DNA of 64,000 nt from Sipunculus nudus (Eukaryota; Annelida; Sipuncula; Golfingiida; Sipunculidae), in contig CM049311.1 in the NCBI GenBank assembly GCA_026874595.1, positions 48,363,676-48,427,675 on the forward strand. Reading direction: 5' to 3'. Both the position numbers and the translations under genes were made by a program. The notes below the pieces were generated by a model. The model was not told where the DNA came from. It saw only the letters and a list, made by a program, of their open reading frames with translations, and did not search any database. This document shows positions 47,240 through 59,150 of this stretch, in pieces. Numbering within the stretch: the stretch's first letter is position 1; each line of letters starts with the position of its first letter.

Positions 47240-49480
47240 AGGTGGCTCCACCAGTCTGCAGAAACTAATAAAAACACTTAATGGTCAATATCCATGCAAA
47301 GAATCATGGTGATCTCTGCATTAGTTGTACAGATACTTCAGCTTTTGTATCAAATTGTCCATTATTCTGAGGGATACTTCAGAGTCCTATAGCTTGAAGG
47401 ATATGGGTAACAGAGACCTAATTTCAAGTTTCCACAGGCACTTTTCATGGGCCTTCTTGCATGACAAGAATGAAGATTCTAGGTCCAGTTGTTGCGATTT
47501 GCACCCTGTTGACAGATAACCACATCTTTAAAGGTCTCAAAAAAAAGAAAAAAATTCGTAAAAATTTGAAAAAAAATAGAGGTGGCACACCCAGTCTGCA
47601 GAAACTGATGGAACAGCTCATGATCAATATGTATGCAGAAAATCATGACCATCAGTGTTGTAGTTATTGAGATACTGCAGTTTTTGGTATCAAATTTTCC
47701 ATTATTCTGGGGGGGGGGGGTATTTTGGAGCCATACAGCTTAAAGAATATGGGTAACAGAGACCTAATTTCAGGTTTCCATGGAGACTTTTCATGTGTCT
47801 CCCTGTGTGTCAAGAATGAAGATTCTTGGTCCAGTTTTTATGATTTGTGCCCTGTTAACAGATGTTCATATCTTTAAAGGTCTCAAAAATAGAGAAAAAT
47901 TTCGTAAAAAACCCGAACAAATACAGGTGGTGCCACCAGTCTGCAGAAACTTATGAAACACTCCATGATCAATATCCATGCAAACAATTATGGTTATCTC
48001 TGCATTAGTTGTTCAGATACTTTAGCTTTTGTATCAAATTTTCCATTATTCTGAGCTGTACTTTGGAGTGCCATAGCTCAAAGGATATGGGTAACAGAGA
48101 CCAAATTTCAGGTTTCCATGGAGACTTATCATGGGTCTCCCTGTGTGTCAAGAATGAAGATTCTAGGTCCAGTCATTACCATTTGTACCCTGTTGACAGA
48201 TAACTACATCCTTAAAAGGTCTCAAAAATGGAGAAAACAATTCGTAAACATTGAAAAATACAGGTGGCACCACCAGTCTGCAGAAACTGATGAAACATCT
48301 CATGATCAATATGTATGCCGAAAATCATGACCATACGTGATGCAGTTAATGAGATATTGAAGTTTTTGTATGAATTTTTTACTATTCTGGGGGGTAATTT
48401 GGGGCCCCATAGCTCAAAGATATGGGTAACAGACACCTAATTTCTGGTTTCCATAGAGACTTTTCATAGGTCTCTCAGTGTGTCGAAAATGAAGATTCTA
48501 GGTCCAGTAATTAAGATTTGTGCCACGCTAATAGATGACAGCATCCTCAAAGGTCTCAAAAATAGAGGAAAAAATTGTAAAAAATCAAACAATACAGGTG
48601 GCGCCACCAGTCTGCAGGAACTGATCGAACATCTCATGATCAATATGTATGCCAAAAATCTTGACCATCAGTGAGGTAGTTATTGAGATATTGAAGTTTT
48701 TGTATGACATTTTTGACTATTCTGGGGGGTACTTTGGGGCCCCATAGCTCAAAGATATGGGTAACAGACACCTAATTTCTGGTTTCCATAGAGACTTTTC
48801 ATAGGTCTCTCAGTGTGTCGAAAATGAAGATTCTAGGTCCAGTAATTAAGATTTGTGCCACGCTAATAGATGACAGCATCCTCAAAGGTCTCAAAAATAG
48901 AGGAAAAAATTGTAAAAAATCAAACAATACAGGTGGCACCACCAGTCTGCAGGAACTGATCGAACATCTCATGATCAATATGTATGCCAAAAATCTTGAC
49001 CATCAGTGAGGTAGTTATTGAGATATTGAAGTTTTTGTATGAAATTTTTGACTATTCTGGGGGGTACTTTGGGGCCCCATAGCTCAAAGATATGGGTAAC
49101 AGACACCTAATTTCTGGTTTCCATAGAGACTTTTCATAGGTCTCTCAGTGTGTCGAAAATGAAGATTCTAGGTCCAGTAATTAAGATTTGTGCCACGCTA
49201 ATAGATGACAGCATCCTCAAAGGTCTCAAAAATAGAGAAAAAAATTCGTAAAAAATCGTAAAATACAGGTGGCACCACCAGTCTGCAGGAAGTGATGTAA
49301 CATCTCATGATCAATATGTATGCCAAAAATCATGACCATCAGTCAAGTAGTTAATGAGATATTGAAGTTTTTGTATGAAATTTTTTACTTTTCTGGGGGG
49401 TACTTTGGGGCCACATAGCTCGAAGGATATGGGTAACAGAGACCTAATTTCTGGTTTCCAAGGAGATTTTTTATGGACCT
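47240..49480 (+). repeat. 335-bp tandem array (seven units)
   Basis: AGGTGGC(G/A)CCACCAGTCTGC recurs at about 47240, 47579, 47922, 48260, 48596, 48931 and 49267. Spacing is exactly 335 bp among the last three, which are nearly identical, while earlier units are more diverged. Frames of 63-64 codons appearing twice (48464-48655 and 48799-48990, 335 bp apart) are the same repeat frame. Confidence 0.93.
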
Positions 49481-50519
49481 CTCAGAATCCCAAGTTACAA
49501 GGTTCTAGGTCCAGCGGTTAGGATTTGTGCCTGGTTAACGGACAGACGGACAGACAGACGGACAAAGAGTGATCGCTATAGCTCAGATGACTTTCAGTCA
49601 GCTGAGCTAATAATGAATATTGGTATCAGGATTAATGTGTCTAGTAATACCAGTTTAAAAAAGAAATCTACTTTATCCCATGAGTACATGAAATGTGAGA
49701 AATGTGCACTTTGGCACATACAAATAGAACGAGAAATTTGACACAATTAATTACCAAAGGTAGAATTCATAAAAATCATAAAAAGGTAACCAAGAATATA
49801 CACAAACAAAGTCAGGTGAGGAGAGACTCCAGACAAACATGCCTTGTAAACTAGAGGTGGACACCCAATAACTTGAAAAATTCATAAAAATTAAAATATC
49901 ATTTAGGTGTGACCAAAACCTAATCAGGTCAGGAGACCCATTAAATAAACCAGATTTAACCGAGTTTAGCTGGGGACAGCCCTGGATAGTAGGACCTCAC
50001 TGGCAATAACTGATAGGAAAAGTCCAACTGGGAAATTTTCTTTCATCAAACTTGAAAAAAGAAAGAAAGTCTGTCAGAAAAATGTCAAAGCAATAAAAGG
50101 GGAGATGAAGGAAAATTCTTATTAGCATGAGGGAAGAGAAGTGTCAGCCTCTGATGCCATGTTCAGCCTCCCTGCCTGCCAATAAGACCTGACCTGTAAC
50201 CTTCAGGGAATATGACTGGTGCTTGTACACATCAGGCTGGTAACAGGCTGCTGTGACTGACTGACAGTAGCCTCCACAGCTACATCGCATCAGGGAATAG
50301 GACAAGTACCGATAAAACTGAAGGCCAGGAAGCTCCAACACAGCATGTACTCAAACTTTAGAAGTCTGACATCAGGGACTGGACTGGGCAGGTTACATTT
50401 AGGGATTTCTCTGGCTATGTACTGTCCTGAAATACAGATCAACTATAATGGTGTAAGAAGAGCTCAGATCAAAGCCAGAAATCTCTGGCATCGGAGATAC
50501 CAAAGTATCCCCAGACTGG

Positions 50520-50848
50520 ACATACCCCTCTCCAAAATAGGTTCCCTTCTTCTGAAGTTTGTTAATGACACTTTACAAGACCAAGGCCACCAAGGTCAAG
50601 TTCACACATTTTTAAAAAGTTATGTATCAAATTTGAAGAAACAAGCAAATTCCTGTAATTAATGTCCCCCACTGTGGGATCTTGTTTTTTTTCATGCTTG
50701 ATAAAGGATGGACAGACAGAGTGACAGACAGACAGACAGAAGCAAGACACTCCAAAACAAATCCCAACCAGGGTAAGCATGAGAGCAGTCACTGACCAAA
50801 ATTTGAATGAAATTGAATAACATTTAGGTAGGTTATCCCAAAGAAACA
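50520..50848 (+). repeat. Left part of a ~140-bp array, split by an insertion
   Basis: GACAGACAGACAGAAGCAAG, CCAAAACAAATCCCAACCAG, AGCATGAGAGCAGTCACTGA and CAAAATTTGAATGAAATTGA form one unit that stops at AAGAAACAA (about 50849). The next unit resumes at 53455 with AACCTGACA. The upstream part (50540-50690) contains the AAGGTCAAGTTCACA and TATCAAATTTGAAG phrases of the neighbouring family and a CCCCCACTGTGGGATC hairpin. Confidence 0.75.
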
Positions 50849-53455
50849 ACAAGGGACCTATGGGTCACGACGCTCAGCTGTTATATATGATAAAAAAATA
50901 TTATTTAGAAATGAGGCACATGCTGGTTTTGTGTGGTAATAAATATAAGCTGTATTATGAGTTGTTGTTTAGCTTATGTATGATTTTGATAGTACCTTTG
51001 GAGACAGGGAAGAGGATTGATTTCATTTATTTTATTAACAAATGGAGTACTGTCACACAGATTTTACTTGGCCATATAACGTATAAGCAGAACATATAAT
51101 ATAAGAGTTTAACTATTTATTAAAAAAATTACAAATATTGTCCCAAATATAATTTTTATTAAAAATAAGAGAATCATATGATTTTTTAAAATGAAATATA
51201 ACTGATATGATTATTAAAATAATATTAAAGAATATATTCATGAATGCATTCATGAATACATTTTGAAGTATTTGCACGAGTATTCATATACTTTCATTTT
51301 TACCTGAATTCCCATTCTTTATGCAAGAAATTTTATAATAGAGTACATAATCATATTCGTATTCAAATACAATTACAAAGTATTCGCACCATGTCTGGTA
51401 TTTATTCAGTTTTCACCAAACAATGATGTTGAGAATCCAGAATATACAAATTTCACACATTTAAATTATGATCATAAGTACCTGGTTTTATGGCTTTTAT
51501 TTATATTAAAAAATAACTGTAAAAAATTCATTTTGGACTAATTTCACATCAATGTACACACTAGACACAGTAGGAATCTAGATTAATATTATCAACTGCA
51601 TCTTTGTCTATCATTAATTTCCTTCATATAATCCTTAATGATTAGTAATGAATAATATGATTTACTTCTTAATCATTAAAAATGAACTGAAAAATGCCAT
51701 GGTGACTGCATGGTGTTATTTGGAATATGTGACATTCTACCCATCGATACAAGATTCTTATATCAATAGTAACTGCAAGTTAATTTCCTGTTATTATAAA
51801 CTAACAAATTCCTTTTCTATTTTTCTTTAATTTGTTATTAAAAACCAATAAAAATTATTAATTTATTGTTTATTGTTATGTTGTTGGTTAAAACTACTAG
51901 ATGAGTTGGGTTGAACACCTGGATCAACTGTGGCTGGCCATAAGCTGCCTGGATTCTCCCCTCAAGCGTGCATAATTTGATGAAAGGTCAACAAGGTCAA
52001 CATACAGGTGACTCAAGAGGGGCTGGAGGGAGCCAAAGTCTGACAGGGTCTCATAAAAAAAATTAATAAAAGCTACAATATTTGGCAAATTTCTTTCAGC
52101 TTTCTAAACTAAAAAGCTGAAATCTTTATGTATGCATGATATGAAAATTATATCAACAGTGCTCACAGGAAACAAACGTGCCTTGGTCACAGTTGGGCAA
52201 AATTTAAGGTACTAATTTTATATTTATACTAATAACTTATAAAATTTGAAAAATTCAGAACTAATTTTGGGTATTCAATTGAATCTTGATTAAATAATGT
52301 TACATCCCTGACAAGAAAAATCTCTAGCTTCAGCAATGCCCTTGTTAAGGGAGTAAATATATTTCTTGATTTTTTAGAAAGTGCATTATGTTTGGGCCCA
52401 TAACTTAAAAAAAATACACAATACTGACATCATTTCTGGCATGTGCATAGTGAATGAATAGAAAAATATGTATATTATATATGATCAAAGTCAGATCAGT
52501 GGTTTTGATATTAGGCAGTCTTAAAGTATAACATTGGGTTTATAATGGAAAAATGAAGTTTTTCATTGATATCTCGAAGGAATTAAGTCCTAGTGACCAA
52601 ATTCTTGGCATGGTAGGGGATTTTGGAGAAATCTAACTGTATGCCAAATTTAAAGAACTTAGAGCTGAAGCTTGGGAGCTGAGATCTAGCAAACTGCATA
52701 ACACTAGCAATATGTGACATGGTGCTTGAAAACTTGAATAAAATCTACAGTTTTTGATCAACTGGTTTCAAATTTTTGGTGTTAACAGTTGAAATGCTAA
52801 CAAAAACATGCTGTGAAAATTAAATCCACAGCAGTTACAGCAAAAAAACATGCCATGGTCAAAGTTGGGCAAAATTTAAGGTACCAATTTTTTATTTTTG
52901 CTAATATTTTTAAAAATTTAAAAGATTTTGATCTAATTTTGGGTATACAATTTAATTTTGATTAATAAAAGTAATATTACTGGAAAAAAGTGCTTAGCTT
53001 TAACAAGTTTTGTGTTTAATGATAAAATTTCTTTCCTGATTATTTACAAAATGCATTATGTTTGGGCCCATAAATTTTTTAAAATAAATAATACAGACCT
53101 AATTTCTGGCATGTACATAGGAATTATATAGAGGATTATTTATAGGAAATATGAGGAAAAACAGATGAGTGGTTTTGATATTAGGCAGTCCTAAAGTGTG
53201 AAAATAGGTTTTTAATAAAAAATTGAGGTTTTTCCTTAATTTCTCAAAGGAATGAAGTCGCAAAGACCCAGTTTTCGGCTTGGTAGGAGATCTTGGGGAC
53301 ATCTAACATTATGCTGAATTTTGGATTCCTAGGTCTTACGGTTTCAAAACGTGCCACATCTACGGACGGACGGACGGACGGACGGACAGACGGACGGACG
53401 ACGGACAATGGACCACGACTATAGCTCAGATGACTTATAGTCAGCTAAGCTAAAA
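50849..53455 (+). mobile_element. Nested 2.6-kb copy of the CTCAGCTGA-ended family
   Basis: It starts ACAAGGGACCTATGGGTCAC then GACGCTCAGCTG. It ends ACGACTATAGCTCAGATGAC then TTATAGTCAGCTAAGCTAA. The interior is unlike the 45.9-kb copy: two ~670-bp direct repeats (about 52170-52720 and 52845-53340) sharing GTCANAGTTGGGCAAAATTT, GCATTATGTTTGGGCCCATA and TTTTGATATTAGGCAGTC, then a (GGAC)n stretch near 53366-53400. No transposase frame is present. Flanks join cleanly into one array unit, so this is a bona fide insertion. Confidence 0.75.
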
Positions 53456-54145
53456 ACCTGACAAACTAACAGAGTGACAGACAGACCGACAGACATAAGC
53501 CAGACACTTCAAAACAAATCCAAACCAAGGTAAGCATGAGAGAAATCAGTGACCAAAATTTGAATGACATCAGATAATATTTAGGAAAGTTATAGCAGGG
53601 AAACAAAAACATGACAGACGGACAGACATAGTGACAGACAGACAGAGAAAAGCCAGACACTCCAAAACTAATCCCAACCAAGGTATGCATGAGAGCAATG
53701 TCTGACCAAAATTTGAATGAAATCAAACAATATTGAGGAAAGTTATCGCAAGGAAACCAAAACCTGCCAGACAGACAAAGTGACAGACAGAAGCCAGACA
53801 CTCGAAAACAAATCCCAACCAAGGTATGCAAAAGAGCAATCACTGCCCAAATTTGAATGAAATCGGATAATATTTAGGAAAGTTATGGCACCGAAACGAA
53901 AACCTGACAGAGAGACGGACAAAGTGACAGACAGACAGACAGAAGCCAGACACTCCAAAACCAATCCCAACCAAGGTATGCATGATAGCAATCACTGACC
54001 CAAATTTGGATGAAATCCAATAAAATGTAGGAAAGTTTTCGCACGGAAACGAAACCTGATGGACGGACAGCTAGACAGACGGACAGACAGACAAACCCAA
54101 AACAATGTCACCCGCATCCGCGGAGCGGAGGACAAAAAAAATGTA
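53456..54145 (+). repeat. Right part of the ~140-bp array with 3' hairpin end
   Basis: About five units repeat GACAGACAGAAGCCAGACAC, TCCAAAACAAATCCCAACCA, AGGTATGCATGAGAGCAATC and GATAATATTTAGGAAAGTTA. The end ATCCGCGGAGCGGAGGACAA with a following A run (54115-54141) resembles the hairpin tail of another Pearl/Helentron-like family. Minus-strand frames 53466-53843 and 53743-53991 are repeat frames. Confidence 0.8.
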
Positions 54146-55385
54146 GTTATTATAAGTTATGGGATTCACAAAAATCTGATATTGCAGATTTAAATTTGAA
54201 AACCAAGGTCAAGGTCACAAGTCTTCTTACAAATCCAATATCTTGGCTGAAATAATTTTTGTGTCCCATTTGGGAAAAATATGCAGTACTTAAAAAGGTT
54301 ATGGGGTTGACAAAACACCTATATATTTGCAGATTTGACATTGAAGACCATGGTCAACATCACAAGTTTTCAAACATGCCTGAGATCTAAGTGGAGAAAA
54401 AGTATGCAGTTATTCAAAAGTAATTGGGTTCACAAAAATCCTGTTTCTGGAGATTCGACCTAGAAAACCAAGCCACCATTTTCTAAGACATTTTCAAGAT
54501 CCTGATGGAAACAATTTGTGTGTCCAATTTGAGAAAAAAATATGCAGTACTTCAAAAGTTAGGGGCTTAAAAAATCCTGTATTTCCGCAGATTTGACCTT
54601 GAAGGTAAAGGTCACCAGATTTTGAAATTGTCATACAACTTGGTTGAAATCATTTATGTATCAAATTTGAAGGTAAAATATGCAGAATTACAATGTTTAT
54701 GGGGTTCACCATAATGATGCATTTTGGCTGATTTGACTTAAAGATCAGGGTCAAAATCACTGGTTTTTGAACTCATTCAACCACTTAACGTCTATGATCT
54801 TTAGTTTTGATTTACAGAAAAAATACATCCATTACCTTGAGAAATATGAGATTTTTGTATGTTTTCACCAAATATTACAGGTCAAGGCCACTCTCATAGT
54901 AAAGGTCATGGTCAAAATTTAAACAGACTTCATCATATAACCCATATCTATGCTGTGCATATTATGAATGAAATCTTGTCAATTAGTTTTTGACTTATAA
55001 TGCTCACACAACCATCAATTGACAATGATGGGGGAATTAAAAGATGCAAAAACAAGAAAGGATTATAGATGGTGCCACTAGTCTCCAGTAAAAGACAAAG
55101 CTATCCAAGATTTTTGGTCAACCTAATTTGTGGACTAATCCATGTAATTTTTCTTTTGATTTTAAAGATATTGTTTAATTTTCACCATAGACTTGTTCTA
55201 GGTCAAGGTCACTCTCTTAGTAAAGGTCATGACCCATTTTGAATAAGCTCCATCCTCTCACCCATACCTATGGTCATGTCAAGTTTCAGAAAGATCTGTG
55301 AAAATATTTTTGAGTTATCATGCTTGCAAGAAACATGGAGGCAGGACCATGCTGGTATCCCCCCACTTTGTCTGGAGATACAATA
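54146..55385 (+). repeat. ~140-bp diverged tandem repeat plus 3' module
   Basis: Units at about 54157, 54299, 54421, 54559 and 54704 share GTTATGGGGTTCACAAAA, GCAGATTTGACCTTGAA, AAGGTCAAGGTCACAAG and GTGTATCAAATTTGAGG. They are followed by two copies, about 305 bp apart, of GGTCAAGGNCACTCTCNTAG and AGTAAAGGTCATG (54882 and 55201). The block ends near CCCCCCACTTTGTCTGGAGA (55355-55380), a possible hairpin tail. Confidence 0.65.
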
Positions 55386-55587
55386 ATTCTGACCCATTAC
55401 TTGAGTCTGAAATCAGGACTCGCCTATTCACTCAGACCAGAATTTTGAGCAGATCATTGTGTAGCCATTAACTGTTTGTAAATCTAATTCACTTCTTACA
55501 CACTGAAAAAAGTTATTCTTTCACATTAAAGTGTTATAGCACCCCTTCAGCCTGCCAACTGATGATTTTTAAAACTTGTTTTTTCAA

Positions 55588-55589
<2 letters not shown>

Positions 55590-55631
<42 letters not shown>

Positions 55632-55638
55632 TATATAT
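55590..55638 (+). repeat. (TA)n/(CA)n compound microsatellite
   Basis: A TA run of about 16 repeats is followed by ACACACAC and a second short TA run. Confidence 0.93.
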
Positions 55639-56329
55639 TCCTTTGAAGATGTACTGTCATAAGCATTAATACCTGAGTATAACAGAAATATTAATATCAA
55701 TTATCACCAGATTTAGCGACCAATAATCAGTAATATAGGGGCAGGGTGTACCAGTAATAAGAAAATATTTTGAATATTTATTGAAAGTCCAAGATAAGCA
55801 ATATAATATCAATATTTTCTACACAAGATAATGTAAAATTTATTTAATATATAGGCTGACGGTATATAGCAATAATTAAGCTAGGATGATAGTGCAGCTC
55901 TGATGAAAAAAGCCAAATGTCTCAAGTGCAATTTCCTTGAAATATCTTCATAGTTCTAAACCAACAGCCTTGGGTATAATATTTTCCATGATTGTCCAAT
56001 GGACTGTCTGACACCAAGTTTGGTACAACAGTAACAACTGTGTGTCACTGGAACCACAGCTGGGTATCACAAATTGAGGCAGAGACTGACACTTCAAGAA
56101 ATAAATGTCAGAATCAAACATCAAACTGGATAAACAAAACTTTCATATTTTCTAAATGAGACAAGATACCCAATTAAACAATGCTTTTGCTTACCAAGCA
56201 CTTTACACAAATGAGAGCACAAACATAGTAATTAAAATTTTCAGGGATCACTAGTAAAAGCTAATTATGATATCGTTTCCCTTGTTTCAGATAACTATCA
56301 GTCTACCTAAACAAGGCTAGCAGTCCTTG

Positions 56330-57000
56330 AGGAAACTCTGATATATACATCATGTTTGAGAAACATGCTTCACCAACCAAGCTGGACCTGTGTGAAACAA
56401 GAGGCTGTCGCAGGGGGATTGTGGGCCGCTGAAGCCGTTTCCCAATACTGTGCCAATCTTTGGCCTTGCAGCCATTATATTACAGCATGTTCAGGACAGC
56501 GGGGTTTGCCACAGGAAACATTAATCCCAACAATCAATGCTGAGCCAGTGATGCAGAAAATGAAGGAATCTCTCTTAAACACCGCCCGGTCCCGCTGTGT
56601 TCTACGGCCCACAGGGAACAATCAATGAATTGAGCTAATCACATAGACACAGTGGACTCTCCCCAGAGACCAGCCACTGTTTTACCAGTCCTCTGATCCC
56701 ACTACTTGCCCATCCAACTGCAGCAATTTAAGTTCAGCTGTCTCCTAACTCCTGAGTAATGCCATTGTAAGAAAGCATAGTAGCACAAAAACCATGCGCA
56801 AGTCCAAAAGACAAGTTCTCTCTGGCTACACTTAATGCCCGAGACAAAAACCACACACACTGATGTCTAATTGACAGCAATCCGCGGGGCATCATATTTC
56901 ATATCCTACTGGCGTTATTATGAGACTATTGTTAAGCTTCCTGTGGACAATGAAACGCCACACCATTTTTGGTAAGTGTGGCAGGGGCTTCCTGTAACAA
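56330..57000. promoter_or_regulatory. Candidate intronic regulatory block
   Basis: This is GC-richer non-repetitive DNA with ACATTAATCCCAACAATCAA (TAATCC, Otx-like, next to a Sox-like ACAATC), GGGATTGTGGGCC, ACAATCAATGAATTGAGC and CTTCCTGTAACAATG. A 90-codon plus frame (56356-56628) is without a recognised domain. Enhancer function is an inference. Confidence 0.35.
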
Positions 57001-58774
57001 TGTCGATTATTAATTCTCTCTGATTCCGTGATCCTGACAATACACTTGATCTTAGCAACAGATGGGCCAACTTTTCCTTCTTTTCTATTGTTACAGATCT
57101 TCATGAAACTTGACAATGGTGACATTGTGTCTACTGTGAATCCCTTTCTCAGACAATTACACATACAAGTAATGTCAGTGGCATTATGTATAACTGTTCC
57201 CTTTTGTTGCACATATCTATTACATTAATACATCTGACTGCTTGTTGCAACTGTGCATTTTATTACACTGTCTCTGTTCTTTATTGTGTCAAGTTCTGAT
57301 GATTATGTGGATTTATTTTTTTTCACAATTTCAGCATCTATTCTTTGTCATTGTATTAATTATAAGAGATTCAAGAAGATTTACCTCAAACCAAATACTA
57401 GGAGAGAATGGTTGCAAGGTTTCTTATGCAAAAATAAGGCAATATTTTGTCTTTATATATATATATTATGTATGTATGTAAGTATTTATATATACATATA
57501 TACAGGATTTATTACAAAAATGGTCAGTTACACTTTAACAAATGTTCTCATGCGTTCGCAACAGCCTGTTAACAGCTCACATCTAATGATCCCGATAGCA
57601 TGTGTTAATGTGTAATTGACCATTTTCTTAATAAATCCTGCGTTTCAGCTCTTAGCATCCCTTTAATAGAGCACTGTTGGATCTGTTCAGCAACCATCCA
57701 CTACTTGTTTATACATATGTGGGCATACCACTGATAGTATCCACACAACAGGTGCCTTCATCACATTTAACACACATTCATACACACGTTTTTAGTAAGA
57801 ATACATTAAACCTGTGTGCAGTTATCAAAATTATAGTCCTACAGCTTATATATCATGTCGGTAGTAGATATCCCAATACACGTAACAGTCTGATGTTATG
57901 AACAAACTGTGCTATCTTATAAAGATAAAGCACAGACAGGACCCATCACAACAGCACCACACTCACTCCACACATCAACATCTGTATGTGATAATGTAAA
58001 CTCAATCAACTTTTACAGGGGTCACACTTCACGAACATTATAGGTAATATGATCCCAAGAAGGTGAGGGATCCATCTGTAATATATTGTACAGGGACCAT
58101 TTGTGAGGGATCCACCTGTCAATAATTTTCCTGAGTACAATCTGGCACTCCAGGGGCCTGCTGGCTGGACATATGGTGAACAGAGAGCTGCTCTTAACAG
58201 CCACAACACCTGCATAAGTCTGGTCAAAACAGATAAAGTATGGTGACCTTACTTATAGTAGATCTAGTTAAAGAAGTATTGCGCTACATCTGTTGATGTT
58301 TCATGTAAATGACCTTCAATTTTGATCTAGGCCCAGCACAAAACAAAAAGCTAATCAAATAAACCTTCAGTTCTAACTTTTTATAAAATTTCCATTAAAG
58401 ATGATGTATGACCAAAAAAACAGCAGCCAGACACAGGAAATATTGTAATTACCTCTGCAGAAGTGATATCAGTATTTGAGTTCTGACTGGTACAAAAGTG
58501 ATGGCTTTGTGAACACTCAGACCTGATCAATGGGCCATCTCCAGACACAAGTTACTAATCTTACATTTTTTTTTAATTTGGGAAATTCTTACTAATGTTC
58601 TATTTTTTTATTATTCTGACTAACATTTTAATGTTATGACTTAAACATTCTGACTGTTCTACTTCTATTTACATTCTGAGTGACTAATATTCTACCTTGT
58701 GAGTATTCTGATTTGCATTCTATGTTTGGGAGCAGTTAAGTCCTGTCTCCAGCCACACATGACTAAAAATATTT

Positions 58775-59150
58775 TTTTATCTTATGACCATTCTGACTTA
58801 TTCTGTCTTATGACCATTCTGACTTATGATACTTGTTTTATCTTATGACCATTCTGACTTATGATACTTGTTTTATCTTATGACCATTCTGACTTATGAT
58901 ACTAGTTTTATCTTATGACCATTCTGACTTTTGATACTTGTTTTATCTTATGACCATTCTGACTTATGATACTAGTTTTATCTTATGACCATTCTGACTT
59001 ATGATACTTGTTTTATCTTATGACCATTCTGACTTATGATACTAGTTTTATCTTATGAACATTCTGACTCATTCCATCTTATGGACATTTTTACTTATGT
59101 TCTGTTTTATGAGTGTTTTGACTTTTTGTTTTATCTTATGACCATTCTGC
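58775..59150 (+). repeat. 36-bp minisatellite (~9 good units plus degenerate ones)
   Basis: The unit is CTTATGACCATTCTGACTTA followed by TGATAC(T/A)(T/A)GTTTTAT. Units with TTGTTT and TAGTTT versions partly alternate, suggesting two-unit amplification. Degenerate copies extend upstream to about 58590 (ATTCTGACTAAC-like). Confidence 0.9.

Larger units (their letters stand above)
45868..49610 (+). mobile_element. Long copy of the CTCAGCTGA-ended family (3.7 kb)
   Basis: It starts AACAAGTGACCCATGGGTCA then TGACGCTCAGCTGA. It ends GATCGCTATAGCTCAGATGA then CTTTCAGTCAGCTGAGCTAA, a hairpin in which TAGCTCAG..TGACT pairs with AGTCA..CTGAGCTA. The interior has two array types, at 46195-47060 and 47240-49470. 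Neither transposase nor RepHel helicase is visible, so the copy is non-autonomous. The Helitron-like class is inferred from the 3' hairpin, internal arrays and absence of long TIRs. Confidence 0.65.

Noticed and set aside
53466-53991. Cys/Phe-rich membrane-like protein on the minus strand
   Set aside because: The frame is the complement of a GACAGACAGA-containing tandem repeat and repeats with its ~140-bp period.
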